Below are positions 1-8,922 of a stretch of DNA of 64,000 nt, one piece after another. The first letter of the stretch is position 1. Each line of letters opens with the position of its first letter. The stretch is from Lutispora sp003527145 (GTDB lineage Bacteria; Bacillota; Clostridia; Lutisporales; Lutisporaceae), in NCBI GenBank assembly GCA_029983695.1, contig JASBZB010000024.1, forward strand, positions 5,599 through 69,598. The letters run 5' to 3'. Made by a program: the position numbers and the translations under genes. The notes below the pieces were generated by a model that ran no database searches, had not been told where the DNA came from, and saw nothing but the letters and a program-made list of their open reading frames with translations.

Positions 1-2
1 AT

Positions 3-1244
3 TATGATGGAGCCAAGCCCAATTATGTTCAACTGGAGTTCCAGATAACTACCTTTATTATTGCGCTTTTATATAAAGCCTTCGGCTATCATTATTATCT
101 GGCCAGGCTAGTGCCGATAATATTCTTTATGGGTTCAGCTCTATATGTTTATCTTATAGCCAAAAGATATTACGGCAACCCGGCAGGTTGGTTTGCGGCT
201 ATAGCTTATGCTATCATGCCCATTAATATTTTTTACTCAAGGGCCATAATGCCTGAATCTGCAGCTTTGTTCTTCTTTACCGGAGCCTTTTATTATTTTG
301 TCAGATGGTATGATGATGAAAAGCTTTCATTTCTGTTTCTTTCTGGGGTATTTACATGTCTATCCATATCTCAGAAAACTCCTACGATTTTTATTGGCTT
401 GGCAATGATCTTTATGTTGATCAGGAAATATAGGTTCGGATTTTTAGCGAAATGGGAGCTTTGGGCTTTTGCAGCCATATCTCTGCTGCCTAACTTGCTA
501 TATTTTATATGGTCGAAGAGCATTGCCGAATTTGCATTTGTAAGCAATATCGGCTTAATACATATAGTGCCGAAAAGTGCTAAGGCTTTTTTTCAGTTAT
601 ATTCTTATAAATTTGCAGCAATTGAAATTTCTACTGCTGTATCCTTAGGGCTTATACCTTTGGTTACTATAGGTTTTATAGATGCAGAATGGAAAAAGGA
701 TTATGCCCTGCTGATTTGGACTATAACTATGCTTATTGAGGTTATAGCTGTGGCGGCGGTAATAAAGCTCAGGTACTATTTTATATTCATAACTCCCATA
801 ACAGCTGTATGGGCAGGCAAAACCTTGGGGAAGCTGGGGAAAAGCAAAAGAACAGTGATTGGGGTATTCTTGGGATTATTAATAATAACTCAATGGAATT
901 ATTTTTGGGCAGAGGCGTACTTTAATGAAAAGGATAATATACTAAAGCAAGCTGAGGTCATTCAAAAATATTCAAGCAAGGATGATTTGATAGTAATCGG
1001 TACTTTGGAGCCGGCTCTGCTGAACCAATCCGGCAGAAGCGGGTGGCGGGCAAATATTAAGTACTATGAGAATATACCTTCGGGTCCGGAAAAAGAAATA
1101 CAATATTATATAAAAAATGGTGCCAAATACTTCAGTCCGTTGGGAGGTTACATCTATGGAGATGACGGCAGCTATAGGAAGTACTTGGATGAAAACTTTG
1201 AAAAGCTTGGTGAAGGGCAATATTTTATATATAAGCTCAGATAA
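3..1244 (+). CDS. Membrane glycosyltransferase, GT39/PMT-2-like (5' partial)
   Basis: The reading frame is open from base 3, so the gene begins upstream of the window; about 413 residues are visible. The first visible residues (YDGAKPNYVQLEFQ, then LLYKAFGYHYYLARL) match the conserved segment that follows the catalytic acidic loop in ArnT/PMT-type (GT39) glycosyltransferases, which transfer sugars from polyprenyl-phosphate donors. At least eight hydrophobic membrane segments follow, then a soluble C-terminal region of about 110 residues. The missing N-terminus should hold the first catalytic Asp/Glu motif. A GTG at 111 is only an internal codon. The acceptor cannot be told from sequence. Family level is fairly sure; substrate is unknown. 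Confidence 0.75.
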   Translation, partial: YDGAKPNYVQLEFQITTFIIALLYKAFGYHYYLARLVPIIFFMGSALYVYLIAKRYYGNPAGWFAAIAYAIMPINIFYSRAIMPESAALFFFTGAFYYFVRWYDDEKLSFLFLSGVFTCLSISQKTPTIFIGLAMIFMLIRKYRFGFLAKWELWAFAAISLLPNLLYFIWSKSIAEFAFVSNIGLIHIVPKSAKAFFQLYSYKFAAIEISTAVSLGLIPLVTIGFIDAEWKKDYALLIWTITMLIEVIAVAAVIKLRYYFIFITPITAVWAGKTLGKLGKSKRTVIGVFLGLLIITQWNYFWAEAYFNEKDNILKQAEVIQKYSSKDDLIVIGTLEPALLNQSGRSGWRANIKYYENIPSGPEKEIQYYIKNGAKYFSPLGGYIYGDDGSYRKYLDENFEKLGEGQYFIYKLR

Positions 1245-1309
1245 AAAAGCCCTGAGTGAAAATAATATTGTACATAGCGGAAATGTGATTTAATATGAAG
1301 TTAAATACA

Positions 1310-1315
1310 TATAAT
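1310..1315 (+). promoter_or_regulatory. Possible -10 element before the AIM24-family gene
   Basis: A perfect TATAAT lies 37 bases upstream of the start codon at 1352. The -35 region at the right distance (about 1287-1292) is poor, so this is a weak promoter call based on the -10 alone. Confidence 0.3.
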
Positions 1316-1351
1316 CGTAAGCAGAAATAATTTTATTTTAGGAGGGGTCTT

Positions 1352-2158
1352 ATGAAAAAGGCGCATGAGGTGGATTTTCAGCTTTATGGAGATGACATGC
1401 AGTTTGTGGAAATCCAGTTGGACAGCGGGGAAAGCATAGTGGCGGAAGCAGGAGCCATGATGTATATGGAAAACGGCATAGAGATGGATGCAGTATTCGG
1501 GGACGGCTCGGATGAAGATTCTAAAAAAGGTTTTATGGATAAGATGCTGGGAGCCGGTAAGAGAGTGCTTACAGGGGAGAGCTTATTTATGACTATGTTT
1601 ACAAATAGAAGTCCCGATAAAAAAGCATTGGCCTTTGCGGCGCCATATCCCGGTAAAATAATTGCCAAGGACCTGGGTGATATGGGCGGACAGCTTATAT
1701 GCCAGAGGGATGCCTTTTTGTGCGCAGCCAGGGGAATACAGATAGAAATTGCTTTCCAGAAAAATATCGGTGCAGGCCTGTTTGGCGGAGAGGGCTTTAT
1801 AATGCAGAGACTCATAGGGGACGGTTTAGCCTTCATGCATGCCGGAGGCACCATAATAGAAAAGGAATTAAGACCGGGAGAGGTCTTAAAGCTTGATACA
1901 GGATGTCTGGTCGCTATGACACCAAGCATAAACTACAATGTAGAATTTGTAGGAAATGTCAAAAGCGCTTTCTTCGGAGGAGAAGGATTGTTCCTGGCGA
2001 CCTTGAGAGGGCCAGGGCATGTATGGCTTCAGTCAATACCCTTCAGCAGGCTTGCAAACAGGATATATGCAGCAGCCGCAAAGGGCGGGACCAAGGCAAA
2101 GGATGAAGGAAGCCTGTTGAGAGGCATAGGAATAGGAGATTTGTTCGGAAAAGATTAA
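1352..2158 (+). CDS. AIM24 / TIGR00266 family protein
   Basis: A 268-residue soluble protein with no signal peptide, beginning at ATG behind a strong AGGAGGGG site. It has the glycine-rich beta pattern of the AIM24 family (TIGR00266, DUF124): an early ESIVAEAGAMMYME stretch, a central GAGLFGGEGFIMQ and a later AFFGGEGLFLATLRGPG. The repeated GGEG turns are typical of this double beta-sandwich fold. The biochemical role of bacterial members is not established. The gene stands alone between a weak upstream promoter and a strong terminator, so it is probably monocistronic. Length is normal for the family. Confidence 0.88.
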   Translation: MKKAHEVDFQLYGDDMQFVEIQLDSGESIVAEAGAMMYMENGIEMDAVFGDGSDEDSKKGFMDKMLGAGKRVLTGESLFMTMFTNRSPDKKALAFAAPYPGKIIAKDLGDMGGQLICQRDAFLCAARGIQIEIAFQKNIGAGLFGGEGFIMQRLIGDGLAFMHAGGTIIEKELRPGEVLKLDTGCLVAMTPSINYNVEFVGNVKSAFFGGEGLFLATLRGPGHVWLQSIPFSRLANRIYAAAAKGGTKAKDEGSLLRGIGIGDLFGKD

Positions 2159-2160
2159 AC

Positions 2161-2200
2161 AAATAAGCCCTGCAATTTGCAGGGCTTATTTGTTTATTTA
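2161..2200 (+). terminator. Intrinsic terminator after AIM24-family gene
   Basis: A perfect 14-bp stem (2161-2174 with 2178-2191) with a 3-base loop is followed by a T-rich tail. It begins two bases after the stop codon. The A-rich 5' arm would let it work in both directions. Confidence 0.9.
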
Positions 2201-2205
2201 CAAAG

Positions 2206-2259
2206 CATCCATGTATAGTCACGTATAGTATATAAGCATACTTAGTCTATACATGGATG
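2206..2259. repeat. Long inverted repeat with 13-bp perfect arms
   Basis: CATCCATGTATAG at 2206-2218 is the exact reverse complement of 2247-2259. The 28-base centre holds a further imperfect palindrome around AGTAT/ATACT. There is no T tract and it follows a complete terminator, so it is probably not a terminator itself. It could be a protein-binding site or a remnant of a small mobile element. Confidence 0.7.
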
Positions 2260-2288
2260 TTATTTTGCTGTAGTGTAATCATCAATCC

Positions 2289-2341
2289 CCGTTCCGTGTC
2301 TTTTCGTGAAAATTTCGTGTCTTTCAGTGGTTTCCGTCCCC
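2289..2341 (+). repeat. Dispersed intergenic repeat, copy 1 (CGTGTCTTTCAGTGG word)
   Basis: This stretch contains CCGTGTCTTTTCGTG, then TTTCGTGTCTTTCAGTGG and TTTCCGTCCCC. The same words recur in the same order at 14708-14765 and 25052-25096, and reverse-complemented at 10867, 31950 and 40703. It lies in the roughly 250-base gap before spmA; apart from the inverted repeat at 2206 and this copy I see no gene there. Confidence 0.8.
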
Positions 2342-2447
2342 TTATCTGGTATTTGCAGCAGGCAAATATAATTTTTTGCCCGATTCATAATAGGAGAAGC
2401 AAAGCCATAGAGTTTATTAATGCAAATAAACTGGGATGGTGGTTTTT

Positions 2448-3035
2448 ATGATAAACAAGATATGGTTTTTTATTATCGCTTTTTCCGTGGCCTTTGCGGC
2501 AACTAATGGGAGACTGGAGCTTTTAAATCAGGAGATATTCGCATCCTTGAAATCCTCTCTGGACCTATCCTTGGGGCTGTTGGGAAGCATGATGCTATGG
2601 TGCGGCCTGCTGAAGGCTGCAGAAAAGGCGGGATTGGTTGAAAAATTAAGCTCTATCATCAGGCCTGCCGTAGGATTGCTGTTCCGGGATATACCGGCCG
2701 GGAGTGCCGCAATGGGGGCTATGATAATGAATATAACCTCTAATATGCTTGGCTTGGGCAATGCTGCTACCCCATTGGGATTGAAGGCTATGACGGAATT
2801 ACAAAAACTAAATAGAGGAAGGGACACTGCCACAAATGCCATGTGTCAATTTCTTGTCATAAACGGAGCCCCTATATGCCTTATACCTTCTACGGTTATT
2901 TCTATAAGGGCTTCTCTGGGCTCCAGCAATCCGGGGGCAATAATCATACCCTCCATAATTTCTTCTGCAGCGGCAATAACTGTGGGGGTGATTTGCTGCA
3001 AGGTGATGGAGGGGATAGGAGGCAACACCCGATGA
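2448..3035 (+). CDS. spmA: Spore maturation protein A
   Basis: A 195-residue polytopic membrane protein of the nucleoside-recognition (Gate) domain family. Recognisable segments are the Asn-rich NITSNMLGLGNAATPLG motif and the later QFLVINGAPICLIPSTVISIR stretch, both standard in SpmA. The product acts in the forespore or mother-cell membrane during spore-core dehydration in Bacillus (family knowledge). I chose ATG 2448 because GGGATGGTGG sits five bases upstream of it; an in-frame ATG at 2436 has no such site. It overlaps spmB by four bases, so the two are translationally coupled. Confidence 0.92.
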   Translation: MINKIWFFIIAFSVAFAATNGRLELLNQEIFASLKSSLDLSLGLLGSMMLWCGLLKAAEKAGLVEKLSSIIRPAVGLLFRDIPAGSAAMGAMIMNITSNMLGLGNAATPLGLKAMTELQKLNRGRDTATNAMCQFLVINGAPICLIPSTVISIRASLGSSNPGAIIIPSIISSAAAITVGVICCKVMEGIGGNTR

Positions 3036-3541
3036 GTATAGTTATACCCTTTATCATATTGTTCATACTGACCTACGGATATGCCAGGGGTGTAACTGTT
3101 TATGATGCTTTTATAGAAGGAGCCAGAGAAGGCATGGACATAACTCTTAAAATATTTCCATATATAGTTGCTATGCTTTTGGCCGTCGGTATGCTTAGAG
3201 CTTCTGGGGGGCTGTCTCTCATTGCTTTTATTATGAAGCCTATAACCTTCGCTTTAAAAATACCTGAAGAAATATTGCCTCTTATCATAATGAAACCCTT
3301 GTCCGGCAGCGGTTCCCTTGGTGTGCTTGCGGATATACTGAAAAAAGTGGGACCGGACAGTTTGATAGGCATCATAGCTTCTACTATAATGAGCAGCACG
3401 GAGACCATTTTCTATACCATAACAGTTTATTTTGGCTCAATAGGAATAAAAAACATCAGGCATACATTATGGGCCGCGATCATTGCCGATATTGCCGGAA
3501 TAATCGCGGCTATAGCAATTTGCAGCAGAATGTTTCAATGA
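3032..3541 (+). CDS. spmB: Spore maturation protein B
   Basis: A 169-residue membrane protein, the partner of SpmA, again with a nucleoside-recognition domain. The motif MKPLSGSGSLGVLADILKK and the following SSTETIFYTITVYFGSIG are typical of SpmB. The ATG at 3032 overlaps the spmA stop in an ATGA arrangement. The open frame extends upstream within spmA, but that part is out-of-frame shadow. The presence of both genes supports an endospore-forming host. Confidence 0.92.
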   Translation: MSIVIPFIILFILTYGYARGVTVYDAFIEGAREGMDITLKIFPYIVAMLLAVGMLRASGGLSLIAFIMKPITFALKIPEEILPLIIMKPLSGSGSLGVLADILKKVGPDSLIGIIASTIMSSTETIFYTITVYFGSIGIKNIRHTLWAAIIADIAGIIAAIAICSRMFQ

Positions 3542-3584
3542 GCCGTCGGGGACGATTCTTTGCAGCTGTAACGTGATTTTTTAT

Positions 3585-5255
3585 TTAATATTTGAATTTA
3601 GAAATGCCTATTTGCATTTCTTCCGCCAGCTTTGCCAAAGCCTCACTGGCATGGGCTATCTCAGCCATAGCTGCAGTTTGCTCCTCCACGGAAGCAGAGG
3701 CTTCTTGGGTCCCCGCAGCATTTTCTTCAGATATGGCTGAAAGGTTTTCTATGATGCTAATAATCTGGATTTGCTTTGTTTCCATTTCTTCTCCGGACTG
3801 ATTTATTCCGTTTATTACCTCTTTCATTTTTTCAATTGCGGTGGCGATTCCTTCAAATTTTTCATTAGTCATCTCTACACTTTTTGTTTGGGATTCTACA
3901 ATTTTGCCTACTTCTTTTATTGTTTCTACTGCAACTCCTGTTTTGCCGGTTAACTCTTTTATTACGACAAATATTTCCTCCGTAAATGCATTGGACTGCT
4001 CTGCCAGTTTACGAATTTCATCAGCTACAACAGCAAAGCCCCTTCCCGCTTCTCCTGCTCTAGCTGCTTCTATGGCTGCATTAAGGGCCAGGAGATTGGT
4101 TTGAGACGCTATGTTTTTGATCATTTCGCTTGCAGTTACAATTTTTTCTGCACTATCGTTAGTATTTATTATAATATTTTTAATTTCTTCGGAAGCTTTT
4201 GTACTTTCATTAGTTTTGTCAACAAGGTATTTTAAGATTTCAAAGCCTTCATTTTTTAAGGTATCCACTTTTCCCGCAGAAGAATTCAACTCTTTAATAT
4301 ATTGCTGATCCTTATCAAGTAATCTTCCCAATTGATTTATATGTACTGCTCCTTCTTCTGTATTCTTAGCTTGGTCGGCTGCCCCCTGGGCTATTTCTTG
4401 TATTGCCCTGGCCACTTCATCTGCTGTTATAGAGGATTGCTGGCTGGTTGAGGTCAATTCCTCCGAGGATGCCGCCAATTGTTCCGAGGTAGTTAAAATA
4501 TTCTTGAGGATTGTTACAAAACTTTCTTGCATCTTAATAATAGCTTTAGTCATAATGCCTATTTCATCAATTCTATTTAAAGATTTCTTGCTTATACTAT
4601 TTTGCTGAAAGGTAAGGTCATACTTTGAAAATTTATCAATAATTTGGGTCATGCTTTGTATGGGTTTTAATAAAATGCTCCTGAATATAAATATCAATAA
4701 AACGATTGTAACTATGCTTGTTATAGCAAAAGATATATTTATTTTTAGCAGGCTGGTGCTCAGTATTTGATTAACGGTATTAACATCTACTGGTATTCCG
4801 ATATTAAGGGCCCCTACGAGCTTATTGTTTTCATATATGGGCTTTAAAACATCTAGCACAGGCGAATTTGTGATAGACCAAACAAACAAGTCGGCATATT
4901 CTTTGCCATCCTTGGCGGCAGCTATGCTCCCCGCATCATCTAATTTGATTCCTATTCTGCTTTTATCAGAATGGGCTGTTGCATTTAAATTGCTGTCAAT
5001 AAATAATGCATAAGCAAGGGTATTTTCCGAGTAAATTTTATCTATAAAATCTTGAGCATTATCTTTATCAAAAGATTGAGAATAAACATTGACTAGTTTT
5101 AAGTTATGGGTTTTCCATTGGGATATTACTTCATCCTTAATAATGTCTCTGACAACTAATAAAGTTATTGAAAAGGATAGCATTAATACCAGCAAAATTA
5201 TTCCAATCAGCTTTAACATAATGCTGCTTCGCAGCTTTCTGATTATTCTTTTCAT
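3585..5255 (-). CDS. Methyl-accepting chemotaxis protein
   Basis: A 556-residue chemoreceptor. An N-terminal membrane helix (about residues 13-35) is followed by an extracellular single-Cache-like domain with a PIYENNKLVGALNIGIP strand pattern, a second helix near 180-200, HAMP, and a cytoplasmic signalling hairpin. The hairpin tip reads SQTNLLALNAAIEAARAGEAGRGFAVVADE split across the conserved CheA/CheW contact. There is no CheR-tethering pentapeptide at the C-terminus. Start 5255 is chosen because GGAGG lies just upstream and the ATG overlaps the stop of the upstream GGDEF/EAL gene (ATGA). That coupling implies receptor and c-di-GMP enzyme are made together, perhaps in fixed ratio. Confidence 0.92.
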   Translation of the reverse strand: MKRIIRKLRSSIMLKLIGIILLVLMLSFSITLLVVRDIIKDEVISQWKTHNLKLVNVYSQSFDKDNAQDFIDKIYSENTLAYALFIDSNLNATAHSDKSRIGIKLDDAGSIAAAKDGKEYADLFVWSITNSPVLDVLKPIYENNKLVGALNIGIPVDVNTVNQILSTSLLKINISFAITSIVTIVLLIFIFRSILLKPIQSMTQIIDKFSKYDLTFQQNSISKKSLNRIDEIGIMTKAIIKMQESFVTILKNILTTSEQLAASSEELTSTSQQSSITADEVARAIQEIAQGAADQAKNTEEGAVHINQLGRLLDKDQQYIKELNSSAGKVDTLKNEGFEILKYLVDKTNESTKASEEIKNIIINTNDSAEKIVTASEMIKNIASQTNLLALNAAIEAARAGEAGRGFAVVADEIRKLAEQSNAFTEEIFVVIKELTGKTGVAVETIKEVGKIVESQTKSVEMTNEKFEGIATAIEKMKEVINGINQSGEEMETKQIQIISIIENLSAISEENAAGTQEASASVEEQTAAMAEIAHASEALAKLAEEMQIGISKFKY

Positions 5256-8089
5256 AACTGTTCCTCCTTGCAAAATTTGATATTTTTTTGCAGCTTTTGT
5301 ACTAAATTGTCATTGTAAATTCTGTCAATAGATTCAATATCTAATGGCTTGGAAAAGAGATATCCTTGGATGCAATCACAACCCGCTTCCTTTAAACGCA
5401 AGTATTGCTCTATGGATTCTATGCCCTCTGCTATTACTTCTAAGCTTAAACTGTGAGCCAAAGAAATGATACTGCTGATAACCATAATATCATCCATAAT
5501 CAAGAATTTATCGTTCAAAGTTTTATCAAGCTTAATTTTGTCTACCGGTAAAAACGTTAAGTAGCTGAGAGAAGAGTAGCCTACTCCAAAATCATCCAAA
5601 GCAATTTTTATGCCTAAATCCTTTAACTTATGCAAGAACGTGATGGTTTCGTCTTTTTTGTCTAGAAATATACTTTCAGTGATCTCGATGCTCAAATATT
5701 CACCAGAAATTTTTTCTTTCTCCAATAGCGCTTTTAAAAACTCAATATATCCTGAATCATGCAATTGTTGTGCAGAGAAATTAATTGCTATAGGCTTAAG
5801 CTCACCTCCTTTTTCCTTCCGGGTTTTAAGCTGCTTGACTACCTCCTTTGTTACCCATCTGCCAATTTCGATTATAATTCCTATTTCCTCTGCCAGAGGA
5901 ATAAAGTGTATGGGGGATATTTCATGGGCTTTTAATCTTAAGAGCGCTTCAAAGCCCAAAATATTGCCTGTTAAGGTAGAAACTTGAGGCTGGTATAGCA
6001 ATGTGAATCCATTTTCCTTAAGGGCATCTCTTAAAAGCTTTTCAATTTTTATCTTTTCCTTCAACTTATCTGCCATCTTATTGTTAAAAAATACATAGTT
6101 GCTCCCCGCTAGGTCCTTAGCTTTATACATGGCCACATCTGCATTCATAATCAGTTTATTCACATCAATGCTGTCAAAGGGATACAAAGTAATGCCTATG
6201 CTGCAGTTTACATGGGCGTCATATTCCTCAATCATTATATTATCCTTGAATACTTCGATTATTTTTTTTGCATAGTTTTCAATTTCATTTATATTTTCTT
6301 CCCTCTTTATGAGAATAAGGAATTCGTCTCCGCCAAACCTAGATACTAAAAGCCTGCCTCTCTCAATATTTAAAAGGCTTTCAGCAACTTTTTGGAGTAT
6401 TTTGTCTCCACAGGAGTGACCCATGGTATCATTTATCCTTTTAAAATCATCGAGATCTAAAAACATTATTGCCCCCGGCTGACTATCATTAACCTCTTTT
6501 TCAAGGGCTTCAATAAATTTTATCCGATTGGGTAAGTTGGTTAAAGGATCATAGTATGCAATATATTCTATATATTTTTCCTGTTCTTTTATCTTTGTTA
6601 TATCAAGGATGATGCCGCTGACTAGCTTTAAACCGTTGTTTCCGTCAAAAATACCACGCCCGCGGATCAATATGCACTGAATTCTATTAAAGCTATTTTT
6701 TAAGTTTACCTGGCAGTATATCTCTTCTCTTCCGCCGCTCATGAACCTTGCTATTTCATTTTCCAATTTTTTCCGTTCATTTTCTGCTAATAATTCATTT
6801 AAAAGAGAATTATAATCTTTTCCATTTTTCTCAGTTATGCCAAGGGCGTTTTTAAAGTCTTCTGATAAATAAAAATTTCTGCCGGATACTTCATACTCCC
6901 ATACACCGCTATTGGTGCCTTTTATTGCAATATCATATTTTTGTTTTAAATCTTCAATTTTTTCCGTGTAGTCTTGTATCGTAGCATATTGAATTTTAAA
7001 TTTTTCTTCTGAGTTTGCCAGTTGCTCATATGCGGAAAAAATTTTTTTGTTGTTTTCCAGCAGCTCTTTTTCCTTTATTCCAAGCTTTTCATACAGCTCA
7101 TTTAGCTCTTTGAAATTATTGCTTAACCGAAACATAATAGCAATAATAATCAAAATAGTTGTGAATGACCCAAATATAATAATCCTCATGGTATTTAATT
7201 GGTTCATTTGAGCATTGATTTCTGATTTTGGGATTATTGCAGCAATTCTCCAATCGTTGGAGGCCATTGAGTTATAAAATAAATAGTATTCTGTGTTGTT
7301 TTCTATGTATTCATAAAACTCTGGGCTTTCACCGAGAAACTTACTGTCAGTTTTTTTAATTTTTCCTCCAAGCTCTTCTATTTTCATTAGAGCTTCCAGG
7401 CTCATATTTGGATGATATATTATTGTGTCGTTGCTGCTTATTAAAATAGGAAAGCCTTTTAGGCCTATAGAATAAGAATCTATAAAGGATATGAGTTCTT
7501 CCATATGTATATCTATGCCAACACTGCCTGCCAAGCGGCCATGCTCATATATGGGCGATACTATAGATAAGGTAAATTTCCCGGTAATACCATCTATGTA
7601 GGGCTGTGTATAGGTAACCTTTCTGTTGCTTTGATTCATTTCAATATACCATGGGCGGGTTTCCATATCATAATCATAATCCGGAACCCAAATGCCTTCA
7701 TTGGTCGCTAAGCAGTTAAGCTCTTTCATTCCAAGCCATGCAAGGGCTATATTATTACTGGTGCTTTTGATTCTTTCCAGTGTAGCTTTAACCTTCTTGT
7801 AATCAGGGCTGGATGCAATTGTCTCACTAGATTCATTTTCTTTGACAAAGCTTACTATTGCATCATTAGTCAGCATCTGAGCAACCAGTTCGCCGTAGCG
7901 GCACAAATATTTGTCTATTTCCATTGAAATTATCTGAGTATCTTTTTTCAAGTTGCCTAAAATGCTTTTCCTCAGATTATTCTTGATATGAATAAGCAAA
8001 AAAACACCTGATAAAGTGAAAATTAGAACCAAGACTAAAAAGCAGACACCAATCCAATTAGAAGTATTGTATTTTTTTTCACTTTTCAT
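5252..8089 (-). CDS. dCache-PAS-GGDEF-EAL cyclic-di-GMP turnover protein
   Basis: A 945-residue membrane protein. Order: helix near 12-34; extracellular double-Cache domain (about 40-300); helix near 302-320; coiled coil; PAS-like region (about 380-495); GGDEF domain with intact GGDEF near residue 586; EAL domain with EALLR near 712, NFSAQQL, DDFGVGYSSLSYL and a final EVIAEGIES. The residues known to coordinate metal and water in EAL enzymes look intact, so phosphodiesterase activity is likely. The RxxD inhibitory site upstream of GGDEF is absent (RGRL instead), so product inhibition is not expected. The Cache domain has a YDMETRPWY segment resembling the amino-acid-binding signature. AAGGAG precedes the ATG. 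Confidence 0.92.
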   Translation of the reverse strand: MKSEKKYNTSNWIGVCFLVLVLIFTLSGVFLLIHIKNNLRKSILGNLKKDTQIISMEIDKYLCRYGELVAQMLTNDAIVSFVKENESSETIASSPDYKKVKATLERIKSTSNNIALAWLGMKELNCLATNEGIWVPDYDYDMETRPWYIEMNQSNRKVTYTQPYIDGITGKFTLSIVSPIYEHGRLAGSVGIDIHMEELISFIDSYSIGLKGFPILISSNDTIIYHPNMSLEALMKIEELGGKIKKTDSKFLGESPEFYEYIENNTEYYLFYNSMASNDWRIAAIIPKSEINAQMNQLNTMRIIIFGSFTTILIIIAIMFRLSNNFKELNELYEKLGIKEKELLENNKKIFSAYEQLANSEEKFKIQYATIQDYTEKIEDLKQKYDIAIKGTNSGVWEYEVSGRNFYLSEDFKNALGITEKNGKDYNSLLNELLAENERKKLENEIARFMSGGREEIYCQVNLKNSFNRIQCILIRGRGIFDGNNGLKLVSGIILDITKIKEQEKYIEYIAYYDPLTNLPNRIKFIEALEKEVNDSQPGAIMFLDLDDFKRINDTMGHSCGDKILQKVAESLLNIERGRLLVSRFGGDEFLILIKREENINEIENYAKKIIEVFKDNIMIEEYDAHVNCSIGITLYPFDSIDVNKLIMNADVAMYKAKDLAGSNYVFFNNKMADKLKEKIKIEKLLRDALKENGFTLLYQPQVSTLTGNILGFEALLRLKAHEISPIHFIPLAEEIGIIIEIGRWVTKEVVKQLKTRKEKGGELKPIAINFSAQQLHDSGYIEFLKALLEKEKISGEYLSIEITESIFLDKKDETITFLHKLKDLGIKIALDDFGVGYSSLSYLTFLPVDKIKLDKTLNDKFLIMDDIMVISSIISLAHSLSLEVIAEGIESIEQYLRLKEAGCDCIQGYLFSKPLDIESIDRIYNDNLVQKLQKNIKFCKEEQL

Positions 8090-8181
8090 AATAAAAACTC
8101 CTTAAAGGCTTATTTTCATTGATCAAAAGCTGTTACCACAGGTAAACCTTAAAAGAAGTACACATATTTGGAATAGAAAGT

Positions 8182-8216
8182 TTACATAATACTACAAAAT
8201 ACTACAAAATTCAACA
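8182..8216 (-). promoter_or_regulatory. Promoter of the GGDEF/EAL-chemoreceptor operon
   Basis: Read on the minus strand this contains TGTTGAAT, a 17-base spacer and TATTAT (-35-like TTGAAT, -10 TATTAT). The 35-base block matches 29 of 35 positions with the block before the diguanylate cyclase gene (13180-13214). TGTTGAA is one base from the Spo0A box TGTCGAA. Direct TTTTGTAGTA repeats lie inside it. Confidence 0.5.
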
Positions 8217-8427
8217 AAAAAGGTTGTTTATATACATGTTACTACAATATATAATAATTATCAATTAATAATTCGCACATTGACATAGCGAATCTGTTAT
8301 CGAAATGTACAAATTTGAAAAAGAACTTTTCATGGCTAAAAACAAAGCAATGAATTCACAATCATAAATATTTTTTAATTAGTAGGAATAGAGTTCAGAA
8401 AATGAAATAGGGATTACAAAAATCAGA

Positions 8428-8456
8428 TTGACTAAATATTTGATTTATTGTATATT
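8428..8456 (+). promoter_or_regulatory. Sigma-A promoter for the metG T-box leader
   Basis: TTGACT at 8428-8433, a 17-base spacer and TATATT at 8451-8456. It would start transcription near 8463, about 170 bases before the T-box core, so the dispersed repeat at 8478-8568 would be part of the leader RNA. Confidence 0.5.
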
Positions 8457-8477
8457 CTATATTATATAAGAACTTTG

Positions 8478-8568
8478 GGTTCAGGACTCAGAAGAGCGGG
8501 GAGCAAAAATCACGAAAAGATATGAAAAGTTAAAAAATAGCCCTTTCGTGAAGTTTAGTGGTTCATGC
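8478..8568 (+). repeat. Dispersed intergenic repeat, degenerate copy
   Basis: Words seen: TTCAGGACTCAGAAGAGCGGGGAGC, split between the GAACTCAGGATTC and GGGGAACACGG types, then CACGAAAAG, and TTTCGTGAAGTTTAGTGG, a decayed form of the CGTGTCTTTCAGTGG word. It falls in the 8090-8630 gap, which otherwise holds only the two promoters listed here. Confidence 0.55.
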
Positions 8569-8631
8569 ACTATTGCCCCCAATGTAATACCATAATACCA
8601 GAGACCAGCGACTGACCTTAAAGGAATCCCC

Positions 8632-8900
8632 AAAGCGTGCAAATATAAAAGTGATGATGGGAAGAGTAGTCTGGAAATATGTCAAAGAGAGCCGATGTCA
8701 GGTGAAAATCGGTACAAAAAGCCGGATGAACATGGTCCTTGAACTGTGTAGGTGAGGTATATGCTTAGCCTGCACCGGAAACCTCCGTTACAGGGTAAAG
8801 TGATGATAGTCACTTATTGAGGTTTTTACTGTGAAGTAAAAATAAATTAGGGTGGTAACACGATGCTCTCGTCCCTTTGGGGATTGAGGGTTTTTTTATT
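8632..8900 (+). ncRNA. T-box riboswitch, methionine specifier, upstream of metG
   Basis: The leader shows the hallmarks of a T-box in order: Stem I with GTGATGATGGGAAGAGTAGT and AGAGAGCC, a specifier loop GAACATGGTCC with ATG at 8732-8734 (Met), the antiterminator T-box AGGGTGGTAACACG at 8849-8862, and a terminator helix with a T run ending near 8898. The specifier agrees with the gene it precedes. It should allow metG expression when uncharged tRNA-Met accumulates. Confidence 0.92.
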
Positions 8901-8922
8901 TTTTAAAAAAGGAGAGAAAGAT

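Noticed and set aside
2257..2451. 64-codon frame before spmA
   Set aside because: It reads through the dispersed repeat and has no ribosome-binding site or recognisable product.
8863..8922. Upstream extension of metG
   Set aside because: It lies in the T-box terminator hairpin; ATG 8923 has a clear ribosome-binding site.
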